The notes below the pieces were generated by a model. The model did no database searches and was not told the origin of the DNA. It was given only the letters and a program-made list of their open reading frames with translations. A stretch of DNA of 64,000 nt from Psilocybe azurescens (Eukaryota; Basidiomycota; Agaricomycetes; Agaricales; Agrocybaceae), in contig JAJIRX010000885.1 in NCBI GenBank assembly GCA_023853785.1, positions 1 to 64,000 on the forward strand, written 5' to 3'. The translations under genes and the position numbers were made by a program. Positions 37,714 through 49,989 of the stretch are shown here, one piece after another; position 1 is the first letter of the stretch; every line of letters starts with the position of its first letter.

Positions 37714-38083
37714 AGATGAATTCCGGCAACAGGTTCAAGTTAGAATGAAGTATAGAAGCTGAGAAAAGAGATACATAGAAGCGAGGATATTAACAAGTGA
37801 AGACAGTAATATGAATGTTGAATATCTACAGAAATACAGAAATTCTATATTTACAGAGGTTGCTCTCAGGCTCCTATAACATTCTTCCATCATCCGAATC
37901 GAGTAACTGAATGTCTTAAAAAGGTATCCATATGTAGAAATTGAATAACGACATATAATTATCAAAGCATCAAAAGCACAGGTGTTTGAATATGGTATTG
38001 GTCACGAGGGGGTATATTCAGGCGGTAGCACCACGATTTCCGTGTTACTTTGGTTACCAAGAGGTAGTTGGGTTCCACTATCC

Positions 38084-38892
38084 TCATCCCTCACGGTAAT
38101 AACTCTCGTCTCGCTCGAGCTCGGAAGGGAAGTTGAAGGGGTGTCCTTTTCCAAGAGATTCACCGGGCCAGGTGGAAGATGAAGTTGATATGACTGGTGT
38201 ACTAGCTTCTAGTGGTCTAGGGCCGTTTGTGCTTCCACTCCTAGGTAGTGTATACGGCTCCACGAGCGTGAGAGGTTTGACTAATTCGTCCAGGAGATCT
38301 GGGTCGAGTCCCTGCGAAGGAATGTTTCGTCGATGTCGACGGGACCAGAGATAAATGATTAAGGCTATGGAAATAAGCGCCAGTCCTCCCATAACTCCGT
38401 CTACAATCGCACCGATGGGAGTATGGGATTTCAATGAAGATGCAGGTGGTGAAGATGCAGTTGGAGAGGTGGCGGAGGGTGTGGAAATGAACAGACCAAT
38501 CTCAGTCCCAATCCGAACGACAAGATATTGGAGAGCCAAAGCCAGGATAAAATCAGGACTGTTGTCGGTGAATGTGACTTCTAGTCTATGGGATCCCTGA
38601 GGAGGCGATGGAGATTGAAAAAGGGATATGTTTGACCAAGCATTGCTGGAGGTATCAGTGGGCACCGGCAAATCTATCGAAAAATTAGCGGGAGTGCCTC
38701 CGTCGATAGAGTACGATGAGGTTTTCCGTGAGTACCAGAATCTACTCTAATAATCACTGCATACCAAGTAATCATCTTGCCTACGGCAAGTGAAGTAAGT
38801 ACTTTTATCAAATAAATACATTTTGTACACATCGACGAGCCAATGAAATCAAAACGCAATGCAGACGTATACGATGTCCGGACAGGTATCAT
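38084..38892 (-). CDS. Single-pass membrane protein with extracellular beta domain
   Basis: On the minus strand: RFDFIGSSM (about 38850), an intron with GTGTAC..GTAG, TWYAVIIRVDSGTHG, then in the next frame YSIDGGTPANFSIDLPVP, QGSHRLEVTFTDNSPDF, a Ser/Thr/Pro-rich stalk, a membrane segment GAIVDGVMGGLALISIALII and a basic stop-transfer LWSRRHRRN, followed by a cytoplasmic tail rich in Ser/Pro to the stop at 38084. This build (SIDGG..HxLxVTxTD + stalk + TM) is common in basidiomycetes and looks like a sensor or wall-anchored protein. One base seems lost near 38712. The N-terminus and signal peptide are not resolved. Confidence 0.6.
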
Positions 38893-40873
38893 CTACCATG
38901 ATACATAGCAACATTTATTAGTAAGTATGGGGGAAATACTTCGAGTAGTAAGTTGGGAGCAAACGAAACAAAGTTATGGTTTGGCACATCACCAGTTTAT
39001 AAGCAATACAGTTGACATCGCGGTCGGTGTGTTGTCCTAGGCTCGGATTTGTGCAAAGCGGACAAGGGATCAGCCAGGGCCTGTCTTGCTGTTAAAAAGT
39101 CAAATGCAATTTGAGAACTGAGATATAAAATAAAACATGTCTTTAAGCGCTCTGCATTAATTCTGCTGCAGTGGGCACCATGGATTAGCAGGCCCAGTGA
39201 TAAGCCCGATTAAAGAATTCTAGAACGTATGCGTAACAAGGACGTGCCGAGCAATAACTAACTCATACGCATGTCCTGGACGGCCACAAGTTAAAAGACT
39301 GTTGAAGACTCCAGTCATCTTCTGTTTTCCGACTTGACTACCAAGTTGGAGTGTCGGAAGAAAGCATCCAGGTTTTGACAGAATTACACGATCCACTTAG
39401 GGTAGGATGCCAAGACGAGATCCATTTGTTCATTGCCAGACCAGAAGCATGAAGAAAATTATCACTAAAGGGAAAGATGAGAGCTCAGGAGCGTGGTAAG
39501 TTCAAGCAAAGTTCAAGGCATGTTGGAGACTGAAAAGAGCTCCAACCTAGTCCAGAGATCGCCGCGAGTCAGTGATAGTGCAGGTCACGTTTTCCGCAGG
39601 CGCTCATCAATATCCTTGATCGATTGATCAACCCACTCAAACTTGAAATCCACTACATATTGCTACTTCATACAGAAACAGAACCAGGATTGTACAACAA
39701 TTACAAAATAAGTACCGTGTACATTCAGTCAGAGATGTCATATTTTTGCAGAATCGAAAACAGTTCTAATAAACCACAATAGAATGTCAATTATCTTGCA
39801 ACTATCGCCAAATCATCCCTCGTCGCCGTGTTGATCAGAGCCGCTTAGGTTCAATAACAATTCCCGTTTCGGGTAAATCAAAAATACTACACCCACGACA
39901 GTCATGTTCCGAACGATGTTCACTGAGTAGCTAAAAGAAAGGAACAAGAGAAACCTTTTATCTTTTCACACAAAAAGCGCTACAACAAAAAGTACAGGTT
40001 AATGTGGTCGGTCACGGAGGCGATTTTGAGGGGGGAATGCGTTGAACTAAATAGGGTACTTGTATAAGTGGATATGAAATAAACCAATGGGTGAGGGAGA
40101 ATAAGGGAGATGAGATGGGGTTGGGACGGTGGGTGTTGGGTTGAGTAAGAGAGAGAGGTTGGACAGCAATTGGACAACAAAGGGAGCTAACTTGAAAAGA
40201 AATGTGAAAGTAATAGGTGAATACGAAAGCAAGGTGGGTGAAGCAATAAAATCAAATCATCACGTCGTTGTGTAGTAGAACTCTGGTCGAAGGTTTACCA
40301 CGTAGATCGTCGGACGACACGGATGGATGGAAGTGAGTAGAATTGACAAACAACTTAACAAAAATGGAAAAAGGGAGAAGGAAGAATGAGAAAGAAAAAG
40401 GGTAAAACGCGACAGGTCGATAAAAAAAAAGGAGCAATACAAAGTGAAACGACGGACAAAAGGGGACAATCAAAGAAAAGAAAAAGGGAAAGAATAGCCA
40501 AAAACCAAAGAAGAGATATATGGGTCAAAGTACACGACGATGTGAGGATTACACCAATAAACGGGTACGACAAGCAGCACGTAAACACAACAACCGCCCA
40601 CACACCACACACACACTGTATGACAGACCGTCCATATTCAGCCGATACAGAAATGAAGGCGGAGAAAAAAGTTTGACAAAAGGGGCAATGATAATCAAAA
40701 GTTAAAAGAAAAAGTGAAGTAAAAAGAAAGAAAAAACCAAATATCATAAAAACCCTCAAGACTGTATGTTATACAACGAGTGTGGAGACGGAAACAGAAT
40801 ATGGTGTATTACGTGCGTGCCTTATCGCCCCATCCTTGCACATAACCCATCCTCAGTCGATAAAAATGTTAAT
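38893..40873. other. Long intergenic region with a purine-rich tract
   Basis: Nearly 2 kb without a supported gene. The right part, roughly 40060-40770, is strongly purine-rich on the plus strand (long A/G runs, e.g. around 40360-40500), so pyrimidine-rich on the strand of CCR4, whose 3' end lies next to it. This could be the CCR4 3' UTR and downstream element. Short Lys/Arg-rich frames here are composition artefacts. Confidence 0.45.
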
Positions 40874-43358
40874 CTACGACGATGGCGTCGAAGGCTGTCG
40901 AGACGGCGCTGTCTCTCGCGGTGGCTTGATGCGGAACTCTGAAGCGATTGCAATATGGCTATAAAAAGATCACTCTCGGTCAGCGAACATTAAGAAGAAG
41001 ATAACATGATCACTCACTCGGACGGGAAATGCGGGTTCGGGAATCCCACCACCTTATCCAAATACGCAGGATCGATCTCGCCCAGGACTTTGTTCACGGT
41101 CATATTCGCAGCAGAGTACCACACATAATCAATATGGCCCTTGAACGTGGGCGTATGGTTCGTGATTAACGCCTCGGCGGGAGCACCCGGCGCCGAATAA
41201 GCACTCTTCAAGCCTAACCGATGTCGAATGCCTTCACTCGTGTACCGGCCATACGTATGCGACATAAAATCTGGGTGCGTCGGTGGCACAGAGCCATTGT
41301 TCAGGAACTCGTATACGCCAGAAGGTATCAGGGAGTTGAAATCGCCACAAACGATGGTCGGAATCTTGCTGCCGTCGGTGTAAATGGGTGGAGGTCGGTA
41401 TATAGGTGCCGGTGTTGGCGGCGGCCGTGATGAGGATGGCTCGTCGAGCGCACTGGCCGACGTGCTCGCAGCATCCGACGAATCGTCAATACCGTTCGCA
41501 CCAGATGATGACGACGCTTCCGATGTAGGCGGCAGAATTCCGTTGAATCCGGGCGGTGGTGGAGGGTATTTCGCAAAGTGATGGGCAATTTTCTCGACTT
41601 CTTCGACCAACAGAGCTGCTTGTACCAATTTGACATCTCTGTACGCGTCGTCCCAATGAACATGGGTATTTGCCACGATAAGCCTTGAACCTGTGTGCTT
41701 GTTCTCCAGGAGGCAAATAACAGCGAGATGATCTTTGCCAAGTACGCGATTGAACATGTCGTCAGTCTTCTTGAAGTCTTGACGTTGCATTGCCATGGCA
41801 CTGAACTCGAGGAGGTGCTTTTCTACCAGCTTATACCTGAGAGCCAAAATTAGTTACGTCATTAATAAGAAAATTTAGCCACGCACTTATCAGCCTTGTA
41901 GAACGTTGCACAACCATCGACGAGTCTACGATCCGACTCCTTCATGGTCTTGTACCTCGATTTCGGCCAGAATACACCTTCGTAACCGTGCTGACTGAGG
42001 TTCGCTGTGAAGTAATCCTCATACTGGGCAATGTCCATCTCTTGCAGACAAATGATGTCGACGTCATGTTTGAGGATTTCGTCCAAGATTCGACCCTTGC
42101 GATAAGACCACGCGAGCGCCCATGACGGCGTGTACCCATAAACCTTCTCTGTCGCACACCGTTCGCAAAGAATATTGTAGCACATGATGCTGCAAGTCTC
42201 CACATTCGGGTCTTTCGCCAATACTTCCTGTTCCTGTGGAGGAATGAGGTGTTTCCAGACTCGCTCAGGCGGATCGGTCTCGACGGGACAGTTATCTCGA
42301 AGGTAAGTGATGAGAGCCCGAGTTCCATCCTTCTGCACCATGGTCTTGAGCATTGGATCGAGCGGATTGCCTTCAATGCCTAATGTCTGCAGTTGGTGGA
42401 GACTTCCGAATTGTGGCGGGATTGTGCTGAGCTGGTTATCAAACAGATAAAATTCTTTCAATTGCGAGAGCATGCCGAGCTCTGGGGGTAGGGAATTGAG
42501 GTTGTTCGCTGAAAGATCAAGGAGCTCCAGGTGACGCAGCTTCGAGATTTCAAGGGGGACGGATGATAGAGCATTGTGGTTAAGATAGAGGTTGATAAGG
42601 AATGTGAATCCGAAAAGACCAGATGTTGAAGGAAGATTCTTGATGTTGACCCCTCCCATGTCTAGTGAGGTCCACGTATTCTCAGGTGGCTTGATCGCTG
42701 TCGGCCGAGAAGTCTCCGTCATGAGTCCGGGGTTGAAGGTCTTTGTGAATTCACTACTCCATTCCCGTTTACTGGGGAACCGTCAGGAGAACCGTCGCCC
42801 ATACCGCCGTTGGATTGGTCTGGGGTAGGTGGAGGTTTGACGAGATTGGGATTGGTGATGGGAATGGCAGATTTAGCAACAGTCCGTGAGGCCATGGCAC
42901 TCGCGCGCGCTCTATGGTGGGGTGAGCGGGACGCACGTACCATCTAGGAATAGACAGATAAACACGATACACCTGAATAGCGATATCTTGCGACTTACCT
43001 CGCACTTCATAAGCTGCTGCTGCCACTGAGGGGTTGCCACCGGTGTAGTGCTAGCCGGTGATCCCTGGGCCGCAATCAGATGTTGTTGTTGGTGTGTATG
43101 CTGGTTTGGAGGAGACGGGTAGTGGGACATAGAACTCTGGTGGTGATGTTGTAGGGGAGGGTGCTGGAGCGGATGGTGTCCTGGATGGTGCTGAATGGCA
43201 CCATTATTGTACAGAGCGTATCCTGGTGAAGGGGGAGGAGGCCCTACTGATGACTGCTGCCCTGGCTGCTGCACGAGTATTGGCAACCGCCAAGGATTGG
43301 CGTCGTGGTGGTTGGACAGCTTGTGCGGGATGCCTGGGGATTGCTGAGGATAGTACAT
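40874..43358 (-). CDS. CCR4: CCR4 poly(A) deadenylase catalytic subunit
   Basis: Mg-dependent 3' exonuclease of the CCR4-NOT complex that shortens mRNA poly(A) tails. Start MYYPQQSPGIPHK at 43358; N-terminal Gln/His/Pro-rich region; then LRRs (LYLNHNALSSVPLEI, LLDLSANNLNSLPPEL, LTT-type FYLFDNQLSTIPPQF, LGIEGNPLD), and an EEP nuclease domain: SIMCYNILCE, YRKGRILDEI, DIICLQEMD (catalytic Glu), NTHVHWD, IVCGDFNS (Asp/Asn pair), HIDYVWYS and, after the last intron (about 40956-41022), DHIAIASEFRI (catalytic His), ending at 40874. A Pro/Ser-rich insert (PPPPPGF to PPPIYTDG) sits inside the nuclease domain. One base is missing in the G4 run at 42729-42732 (C4 on the coding strand), between the N-terminal region and the LRRs. 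Confidence 0.93.
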
Positions 43359-43858
43359 CGCATTGGCGAGCCGATGTAAGACACCTAGCAAGATAAAAGG
43401 ATGGTGGGACCACCGATAGTCAAGTTCCGGTCGTCTTCGTCGTCGGTAATGGCGTGGAGAATGTTGTGGTCACTGGTCAAGGGCTCTTTGTTGTTGCTGC
43501 CGACGATGCTCAGCCGTGCGAAACACCGGCTTACAAATCACTTACCCTGCCTTCCCATGCGGCTTCTCTCTTTGCCTTCAATTCTCTTTTCCAACTCTTT
43601 CTCTTTGAAACATGTCCGTGTTCAATATATGCCCGCAGAGCATCCATCATTCTACATTTTAATTTGATTTCATCACCTTCACTGCTTGCTTCTTTCACCC
43701 TTCAAACTCAAATTTAAGCGCTGGGCAAAGGCGATGATTTCATCATCGTTCAATTTTTCAGGCGAAACCTCAAGTTGAAAGCATAATGTCAACTTCTACT
43801 GACATTTTCGTCGTCTTTGAGCGAAGGGTGAGATCCTATCATCGCTGAACATTTAACG

Positions 43859-44972
43859 TCACAGAAAAGCTGCAATGTCACTCCCAACATCAAGTACCTC
43901 GGGTAGTGTAGCATCACAGCTACCCAAAAGAGGAAATCCGCCTTGTCGTCGCTGTTTGACCGTTCAAGGTTGAAGACGGCGACCTTTCCACCATGTCCTT
44001 GGACCTGGGATGCGAAACCTGCTGCGGGCTGAACCTGACCAGTTACGGGTGAGACACTCACACACTCCTCTAAAAGCGCCACCTACAATAGAACTAGTAC
44101 CAACGACAATGAGAAGATCACACCCAGTAATTTCTCGTGCGATTTCACCCATCCTCGGAGGAACCTCGCCAAACCAAACAACGTCGGGCCTCAAAAGGCC
44201 TCCGCACCGACCGTATCTATTCGACCCGGACCACTCGTCGCCTCCACAGCGTGGCAGTCTATCGACCGGTATATCAACCACCACATCAGGACCTAATTTC
44301 TTCAACGACGCTGCTAAATATGGCTCATAACTCTGCATCTCATGCTTGCACGAAAGGCACCGCGCCCGGAAGAGCGAGCCATGGACTGGCACCAGTCTTT
44401 TCTCACCCTCGGAGGCCGACTCGGGCAACGATTTGAGAGCGCGCATAGTCAGTTCGTCAAGATTCTGTGTGACATGCAATGGTACCAGAGATGCTGAAGG
44501 AATTACGCGGGACGCCACAGATGGGACGTTCAGAGCGGCTAGCGCCAAATGGCCTTTATTAGGCTTTGCATTGAGAGCTCTATCTCGCAACAGGTCATCG
44601 AAACGATCATGAGGAAAAGAAGCAAGCTCACTGCAATCGTCTATGGTGGTAAAATTGCCATGATCCGCTGGGATCTTCTTGAAATGTGGTATGTTTTGAA
44701 TACTTGACGACGTTCTACCGCAAATAAGCATCAGGATTCAGCCCTTTAAGTCGCAGTATGAACTCCATTACTAACTGGATTCGACCATAATGATTTGTCT
44801 CCAGATCCACGATATGTCACGATCCCTATTGAATGATTCAGAGACGCTCAACACGAATTTTGTCGGAGACTTTACCTGAAGGAGCGGACAATCCAGCGCC
44901 AGAGAGTATGATGATAGTTTTGGAGGAGCCAAGCACCTTTCTGAACTCGTCGATGGCGGAAGATGGAGTCAT
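43859..44972 (-). CDS. Sirtuin (NAD-dependent protein deacylase)
   Basis: DHS-like NAD/FAD-binding sirtuin. Start [14 protein letters not shown] at 44972. Motifs: [14 protein letters not shown], intron, [38 protein letters not shown] (catalytic His), zinc cysteines in CLSC and C..GG / CGG pairs, [20 protein letters not shown], intron, [18 protein letters not shown] and a C-terminal [13 protein letters not shown] ending at 43859. Class resembles SIRT5-like proteins, but the region that normally holds the Y-x-x-R acyl-pocket pair reads [10 protein letters not shown], so the Tyr is not evident. One T is missing in the T4 run (A4 at 43926-43929 on the plus strand) before the last block. The exon between 44590 and 44770 is less certain. 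Confidence 0.82.
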
Positions 44973-45227
44973 GCGATCTGTATAAAACTGGCAGGTTTTA
45001 GTATGGAACGACTGGGAGCAGAGAAGGTTCATTGATACCCACAAGTGGCCCAAATAATATACTCTACTTTCAACGTAGCTTTGATACAACGTTCAACCTG
45101 GACTAAGTATATAAGTTCATCTTTCCAGATTTGTGCACGATCACGTGATTATCAATTTCTCACAAACTTCAGAATCCGCGCACAGAACTCTGACCCAACT
45201 CTAACCGCCCCTGTGTAAGCAATTATA

Positions 45228-46505
45228 ATGTCCGTTTCAACGAAGTATATTCAGAAGGCCCATGTTGCATACTTCAACTCACATCCTACTAGAACGCAGC
45301 GCGACTGTCAAAGCTTTTCTGCCGTGTCTCAACAACAAATTGATGCTACGTATCACTCCAAGTCGCTGCCTGGTATCCATCCATCCCAGTATCGACTTTC
45401 TTCGCCAAACAACGCATTTTCACCGAAATTTAGGTTGTGGACGGAGATGGAATTCCTCAGTGCGTAATTGCTCATATTTTGCCATTGCTCGATGTCGACG
45501 CCAATTTCGTTGTGTCCGACTCAGTCCACATCGCCTGCAGATCGTCCTCAGCGACAACGCCGACTACTCACATTGCAACCGAATCGGATAATAGAAACAG
45601 GCCAAGAGGCATATGATATCTCGGGCATGACCTATGCACGCTTCAGTACACCTACTGCATCAACAAAACCAGTACTCACGAGGTTACGCTATCATTCACG
45701 CTATCACGAAAATATCCAGAGCATGCTTAGGTTTCCCCCAAATACGAAAGGATATCTGTACTATCATCTGGAGAAGGGCATGCCACCCATTTCTGGCGAA
45801 CTGCGGTTGCGAATATGCGACGCTCCCTCTGATTTTGATAGAGGGTACGATTTGATCAACTCGGACGGTTTCGGGCCATGGTCTGTCCCACTCTATAAGC
45901 TTGTTCATTGGAACGCATATGCGGGTATTTATCACCTGCTATCCCAAGAGGGGCTCGTAGATGCAGATCTTCTTTCTGATGTGAAGCGTCTACCTCTACA
46001 TAAAAGCTCGACATTCTTGTATGACATTGAGCAACCGTTCGTTGCCGATCTCTCTCATCACATAAACTCTTTTACGCTCTTGAAGCGCAATGCTTTGGTA
46101 CGGTTTGCTATACAAGTTATCTTTGGCAAACAACGCGTGCCCGCACTCACAAAGGTGTATCCATATGCAGGTGAGCTTCCATAATTATATATCTAGTCAA
46201 TTTGGATAAAGCAGGACGACCCGTCAACAGGAAAGGCCCAGGTTCGGTTTGTACGATCGACATTGCCTGAGGACGCAGAGCGTCCAGCATATCTCTGCGA
46301 TTTCTCAAGTTCTTCACCCCAATTCAATGTGTCACCCCGGGTTACGATTTCTACATGCGACAGCCTCAAGTCGGAGAGTTCCTGCAGACGCGCAATAGGA
46401 GAGGCGAATACAAACCCTGGAGATATGTATTGCGGGACAATTCGAATGGTAGAGCCATTGCCGATTTTGCTGGTATTAAACTATGATATATCTTTCACGA
46501 CGTAG
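45228..46505 (+). CDS. Basidiomycete-type hypothetical protein
   Basis: ATG 45228; exon 1 to about 45458, intron ending CTGCAG near 45538, then a long exon (RPQRQRRLLTLQPNRI.. to VYPYA near 46170) and a further exon beginning DDPSTGKAQVRFVRSTLP (about 46217). The RxxVRFxRSTLPE motif and the aromatic MPPISGELRLRICD segment recall uncharacterised mushroom proteins; no catalytic motif is visible. The junction at 46171-46216 is off by one base, and the segment after CTIRMVEPLP may continue past 46505 in another frame. No function proposed. Confidence 0.55.
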
Positions 46506-48680
46506 TGGGCGGTTGAAGCAGGAAGCGCCGGGGGGGATGATTCTCGGAGAATTGTTCCTAATTTTATTTGACGATGAAAGCCATATTTCTACACTACTTG
46601 TCATAAAATATCCATTCTATTCCAATCCTTGTTCTTGTTGTGGCTGGTGGCAAGGCCGATTAGAGCGTCACCCAGTCTTTCGAGACGGTTATTTCTGGCG
46701 GTCTAGTGAAATGTTTACGTTTGTTGAGGCGGTATAAAGCCATGTACAGAGATCATGTTCTCAGAAATGAATAATACCACGATGCTAGTAATTTACCTGA
46801 TTTCGCTCGTAAGCTTACGCATTTTCAATGTGAACTCGTCGTGCCACGGATATATCTTGAATGCCACGAACCTGGGAGCCAGTGTGAAACGCAATACTTT
46901 ATGTACTACGTAACTATTTTGATATCACAAAGTCTAGCGTGGATATACAGCTTCCATCGTAAGAAATGTAACGCACAACGCGCCCTATAAATTCGTTCAG
47001 ACCTGTGCCGCAGGCCCAGCCATTTCCCGGCCTTCTCTTTTGCATAGCTTGTGACCCGGGCCCATTTAGCTCGTTTGGCCAGGTCCATCCCGGTACATCG
47101 ACATTACCTCCCCTGGTATATCGCGTTGAATGTCAATTGTTGGCTTGTCAGCGGTCCACACCATTTCGGACTGTAGGCCGCGCAGGACGCAGCGTTCCAG
47201 CTCTTCGCCAGTGTAGTGCTCAGTAGGATAATCAAAGTTTTGTCCAGAATCCTAAAAGGATACTTCTTCGTATAAAATTTAAATAGAGCCAGACTTTTCT
47301 GTCTTTGGACGCGCTATGCAAAGCTTTACAGGTCTAAGCAAGCCATTAGTTCACGTCCAAAGAAGCCTTGCGGTATGGTTACATACCCGTCTGACCCTAA
47401 AAATATCCCGCCATCCAAGCTCCAGTAAAATTACAATAAGCAACTCCGCAGGAAGATTTGACTAAAGGCTCTGTATCGCCAGGTTTCGGAATTCATCTTC
47501 CAAGTCGCTCAGCAGGGTTAAAATTTTTCGTGCGTGCTCTGCTTATAAGAATGATCGTGAAGAGAAGATTTATGGGAGAATTTTGGCCTCACCCTACTTT
47601 AGATCGAGTTTATGATGATGATGAAGACGAGGGACCAACGATCTATGCTGAGGTGGTTCGTGGTTGGGAACAAGAGGTCCGACTTCCAACACGAGGCTTC
47701 GGATACCTCGGCCCATCTGCCGCTGACCTCCGGCGTCTAACTCACTCAGTCTCCTGGTGTCTCCGTATGCGAACGCAGAATTTTTTTTGCTCACAAAGTT
47801 CTCACCGCTTACACACATAAGAAGCCTTCACCATTGCATGAGTGACATATTGGTCAACCTTTGTTGCGGAGATTTCTTTGAGGAAATATTCCATCGAACG
47901 ACCAAAATTAGATACAAGTCTATTAGATTTCTCCGACTGGCGCCCACTTGTCACTGTTTGTCCACAAATAGGTCCGAATTTAAAGGAAAGATGCTGCAAG
48001 TACCTATCAAATCAACTCAGTAAGAATAGACACTGCGAGATGCCGCCCCCGCGTGTACCATGTATCTTCGTAATGATGCCTGTATCATCCGGATTCTAGT
48101 CGTTGTAAATAGATCATGTTGATTTTCGTACCGCAGCCGACATGGGCTGCCACACCAATCACTCTGATTATTTCTCATACACTGCCGGAAGATTCCAGCT
48201 CGGTTGGATTTCAACCGGGACGGACAGTAGGGTGTCACAACAAATGAGAAGGGCTTTCTATGGGGCAAAGCGTTAAGTCGGTGGCTTACCGTTGAAAAAC
48301 TAGTGGTTGGACAGCACCCTTATGATTTCTCAAGAAGACAGGGCAGAAATTTATAATTAATATAAGAGAAGCGATATCTTCAATGAGTCTAAGCCAACTA
48401 CCGATCAGATAAATCTCATTACAAGCATTACTGCTCAGCCACTCTTTCGCTGGGTAAGTTACAGTGTCGAAACACGACCGGAGGATAGTTTCCCCCAGGT
48501 GTGGTAATCAGAGCGTGGTTGTGACTTGCATTCTCGCGTGTATTTTTATACATCATGAATTCGTGAAGAAAGCACTGAAAGAGCATTCATAAACTATCAA
48601 TAAACATCGTTCACGCACATTTTTATCTACCGTAGATTGAGAAAAATAGAAATCGAAAACATGAACCCCTGGCTCAAAAC
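46506..48680. other. Intergenic region, no supported gene
   Basis: About 2.2 kb. A plus-strand open stretch near 47560-47760, with an acidic DDDEDEGP segment, looks protein-like but has no partner exons or motif that I recognise. It might be a fragment of the preceding gene family. Nothing else stands out. Confidence 0.4.
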
Positions 48681-48681
48681 A

Positions 48682-48689
48682 TATAAAAG
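48682..48689 (+). promoter_or_regulatory. TATA box of the small secreted protein gene
   Basis: TATAAAAG about 135 nt before the ATG at 48824. Between them a probable 5'-UTR intron runs from GTGAGT (about 48748) to TTTAAACAG (48812), with a CTAAC branch-site match near 48790. Confidence 0.6.
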
Positions 48690-48823
48690 GCTCATCATCT
48701 TGAGGATATTTCTTTAGCTCATCAACACTCTTGTTTAGCAACACCTGAGTGAGTATCATCTCCAGTCGAAATATCAAGCCACATACATATGCTAACTCGC
48801 GTCGTTTAAACAGAATTTCAAAC

Positions 48824-49276
48824 ATGCATTTCTTCACCGCCATTGTCACTGCGCTCATCGCTGGTGCCCACCTCATTGAGGCATCTCCAGCTCCTGTCCC
48901 TGCAGAGGCAGTAACCAACAGCACTCAAACGCCCTCTGCTGCAGCATTTGGCATCAACCTCGGCAGCACATTCAATAACAACGTTGCTTGGGTCGATGGG
49001 CAAAGCAAGTGCAACAACGTCCCTATCACGGCCGTAAGTAGCTTTGGCCTATATTACTTACACTCACCAACCTGAAACTTGTTATATTTCTATTAGATAA
49101 ACACCAACCCTTGCGGACATGCATTCTCCCTCAACGGACTGAGCTTCACTGTTAATGGCTGTGGTACATCCAGCCTTTGGATCACGACGGGAAGCTCGAA
49201 CACGTTCTGGGCCAACTGTGGGTCGTTTAATGAGGCGGACGCTTGTGGTGTCCACACTACCTGGCACTGCCTCTAG
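48824..49276 (+). CDS. Small secreted cysteine-containing protein
   Basis: Two exons, 48824-49033 and 49097-49276, give 129 residues. Signal peptide MHFFTAIVTALIAGAHLIEA with cleavage near ASPAP; a short Pro/Ala/Thr-rich linker; then a compact domain with six cysteines: QSKCNN, TNPCGHAF, NGCGTS, WANCGSF, DACGV and the C-terminal WHCL. A six-cysteine layout with few charged residues suggests three disulfides in an extracellular beta-type fold. It is not a hydrophobin (that needs eight cysteines with two CC pairs). No family recognised; it would be scored as a small secreted protein. The gene has TATA, 5'-UTR intron and clean splice sites, and no frame break. Confidence 0.75.
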
Positions 49277-49989
49277 ATATTTTAGCTGTCGCGGACATCA
49301 TTCGGTTTTTTTTTCGGTCAACGGTTTCCAGATGTGGGGCTTGAATAGGCAGTAGTAGTGTTAATTGAGGAGGGAAATAGTATGAGATAGTACATATGAA
49401 TTGATTTATTGCTTATGGGTTGACTCCCTGGTATAGCATCTTTGACGTATAGTGCGACCGTGATGCTGAGTTACTGTTTAATTTCAAGTACAGATTAAGC
49501 GCCTAAAGCGCTTAATCATCAAACATGGTCATTTACTCATTTCCTGTCAACATAACTTAAATTTTCTCAGAATACTTACGGGTTGTACTCATTTTTATAT
49601 AGCCTCAGAGATCCCATTAATCTTGTACTACCTTTAAGACAGAGCTTAGGGAAAGAGGCCCCATCCATATTGGGTCTTGACTCCAGTAACCCAAAGCAAT
49701 TTGAGCATTGGCACGTACTTGCAGATAGGGATTGCAGCGTTGTAATGTACTTTTTATGCTATCTTCGTGGAATTAATCGAGTAAGTGTCTCCGGGCTAAT
49801 GCTATTTCGTGGCCATTTCTCGATCACGGGCCGCCCAAAGACACCTAGCCCAAGGGCCATCAAGCCTCTCTCTCATTGTTATCTCTCTCAACGACTGCAT
49901 CTGCAAAGCATCCGTCATTATCCGCCTTTTAAGCTCGTTTCGAATTCTGCAAAGTTAAAGGAATTATATTCTCTCTAAAAGCGAAATCT

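Noticed and set aside
40386..40676. Lys/Arg-rich small proteins in the purine tract
   Set aside because: Direct result of A/G-rich DNA; frames on the other strand are equally open, with Ser/Phe/Leu composition.
48824..49276. Hydrophobin
   Set aside because: Only six cysteines in the mature part and no CC pairs, so the hydrophobin pattern is absent.
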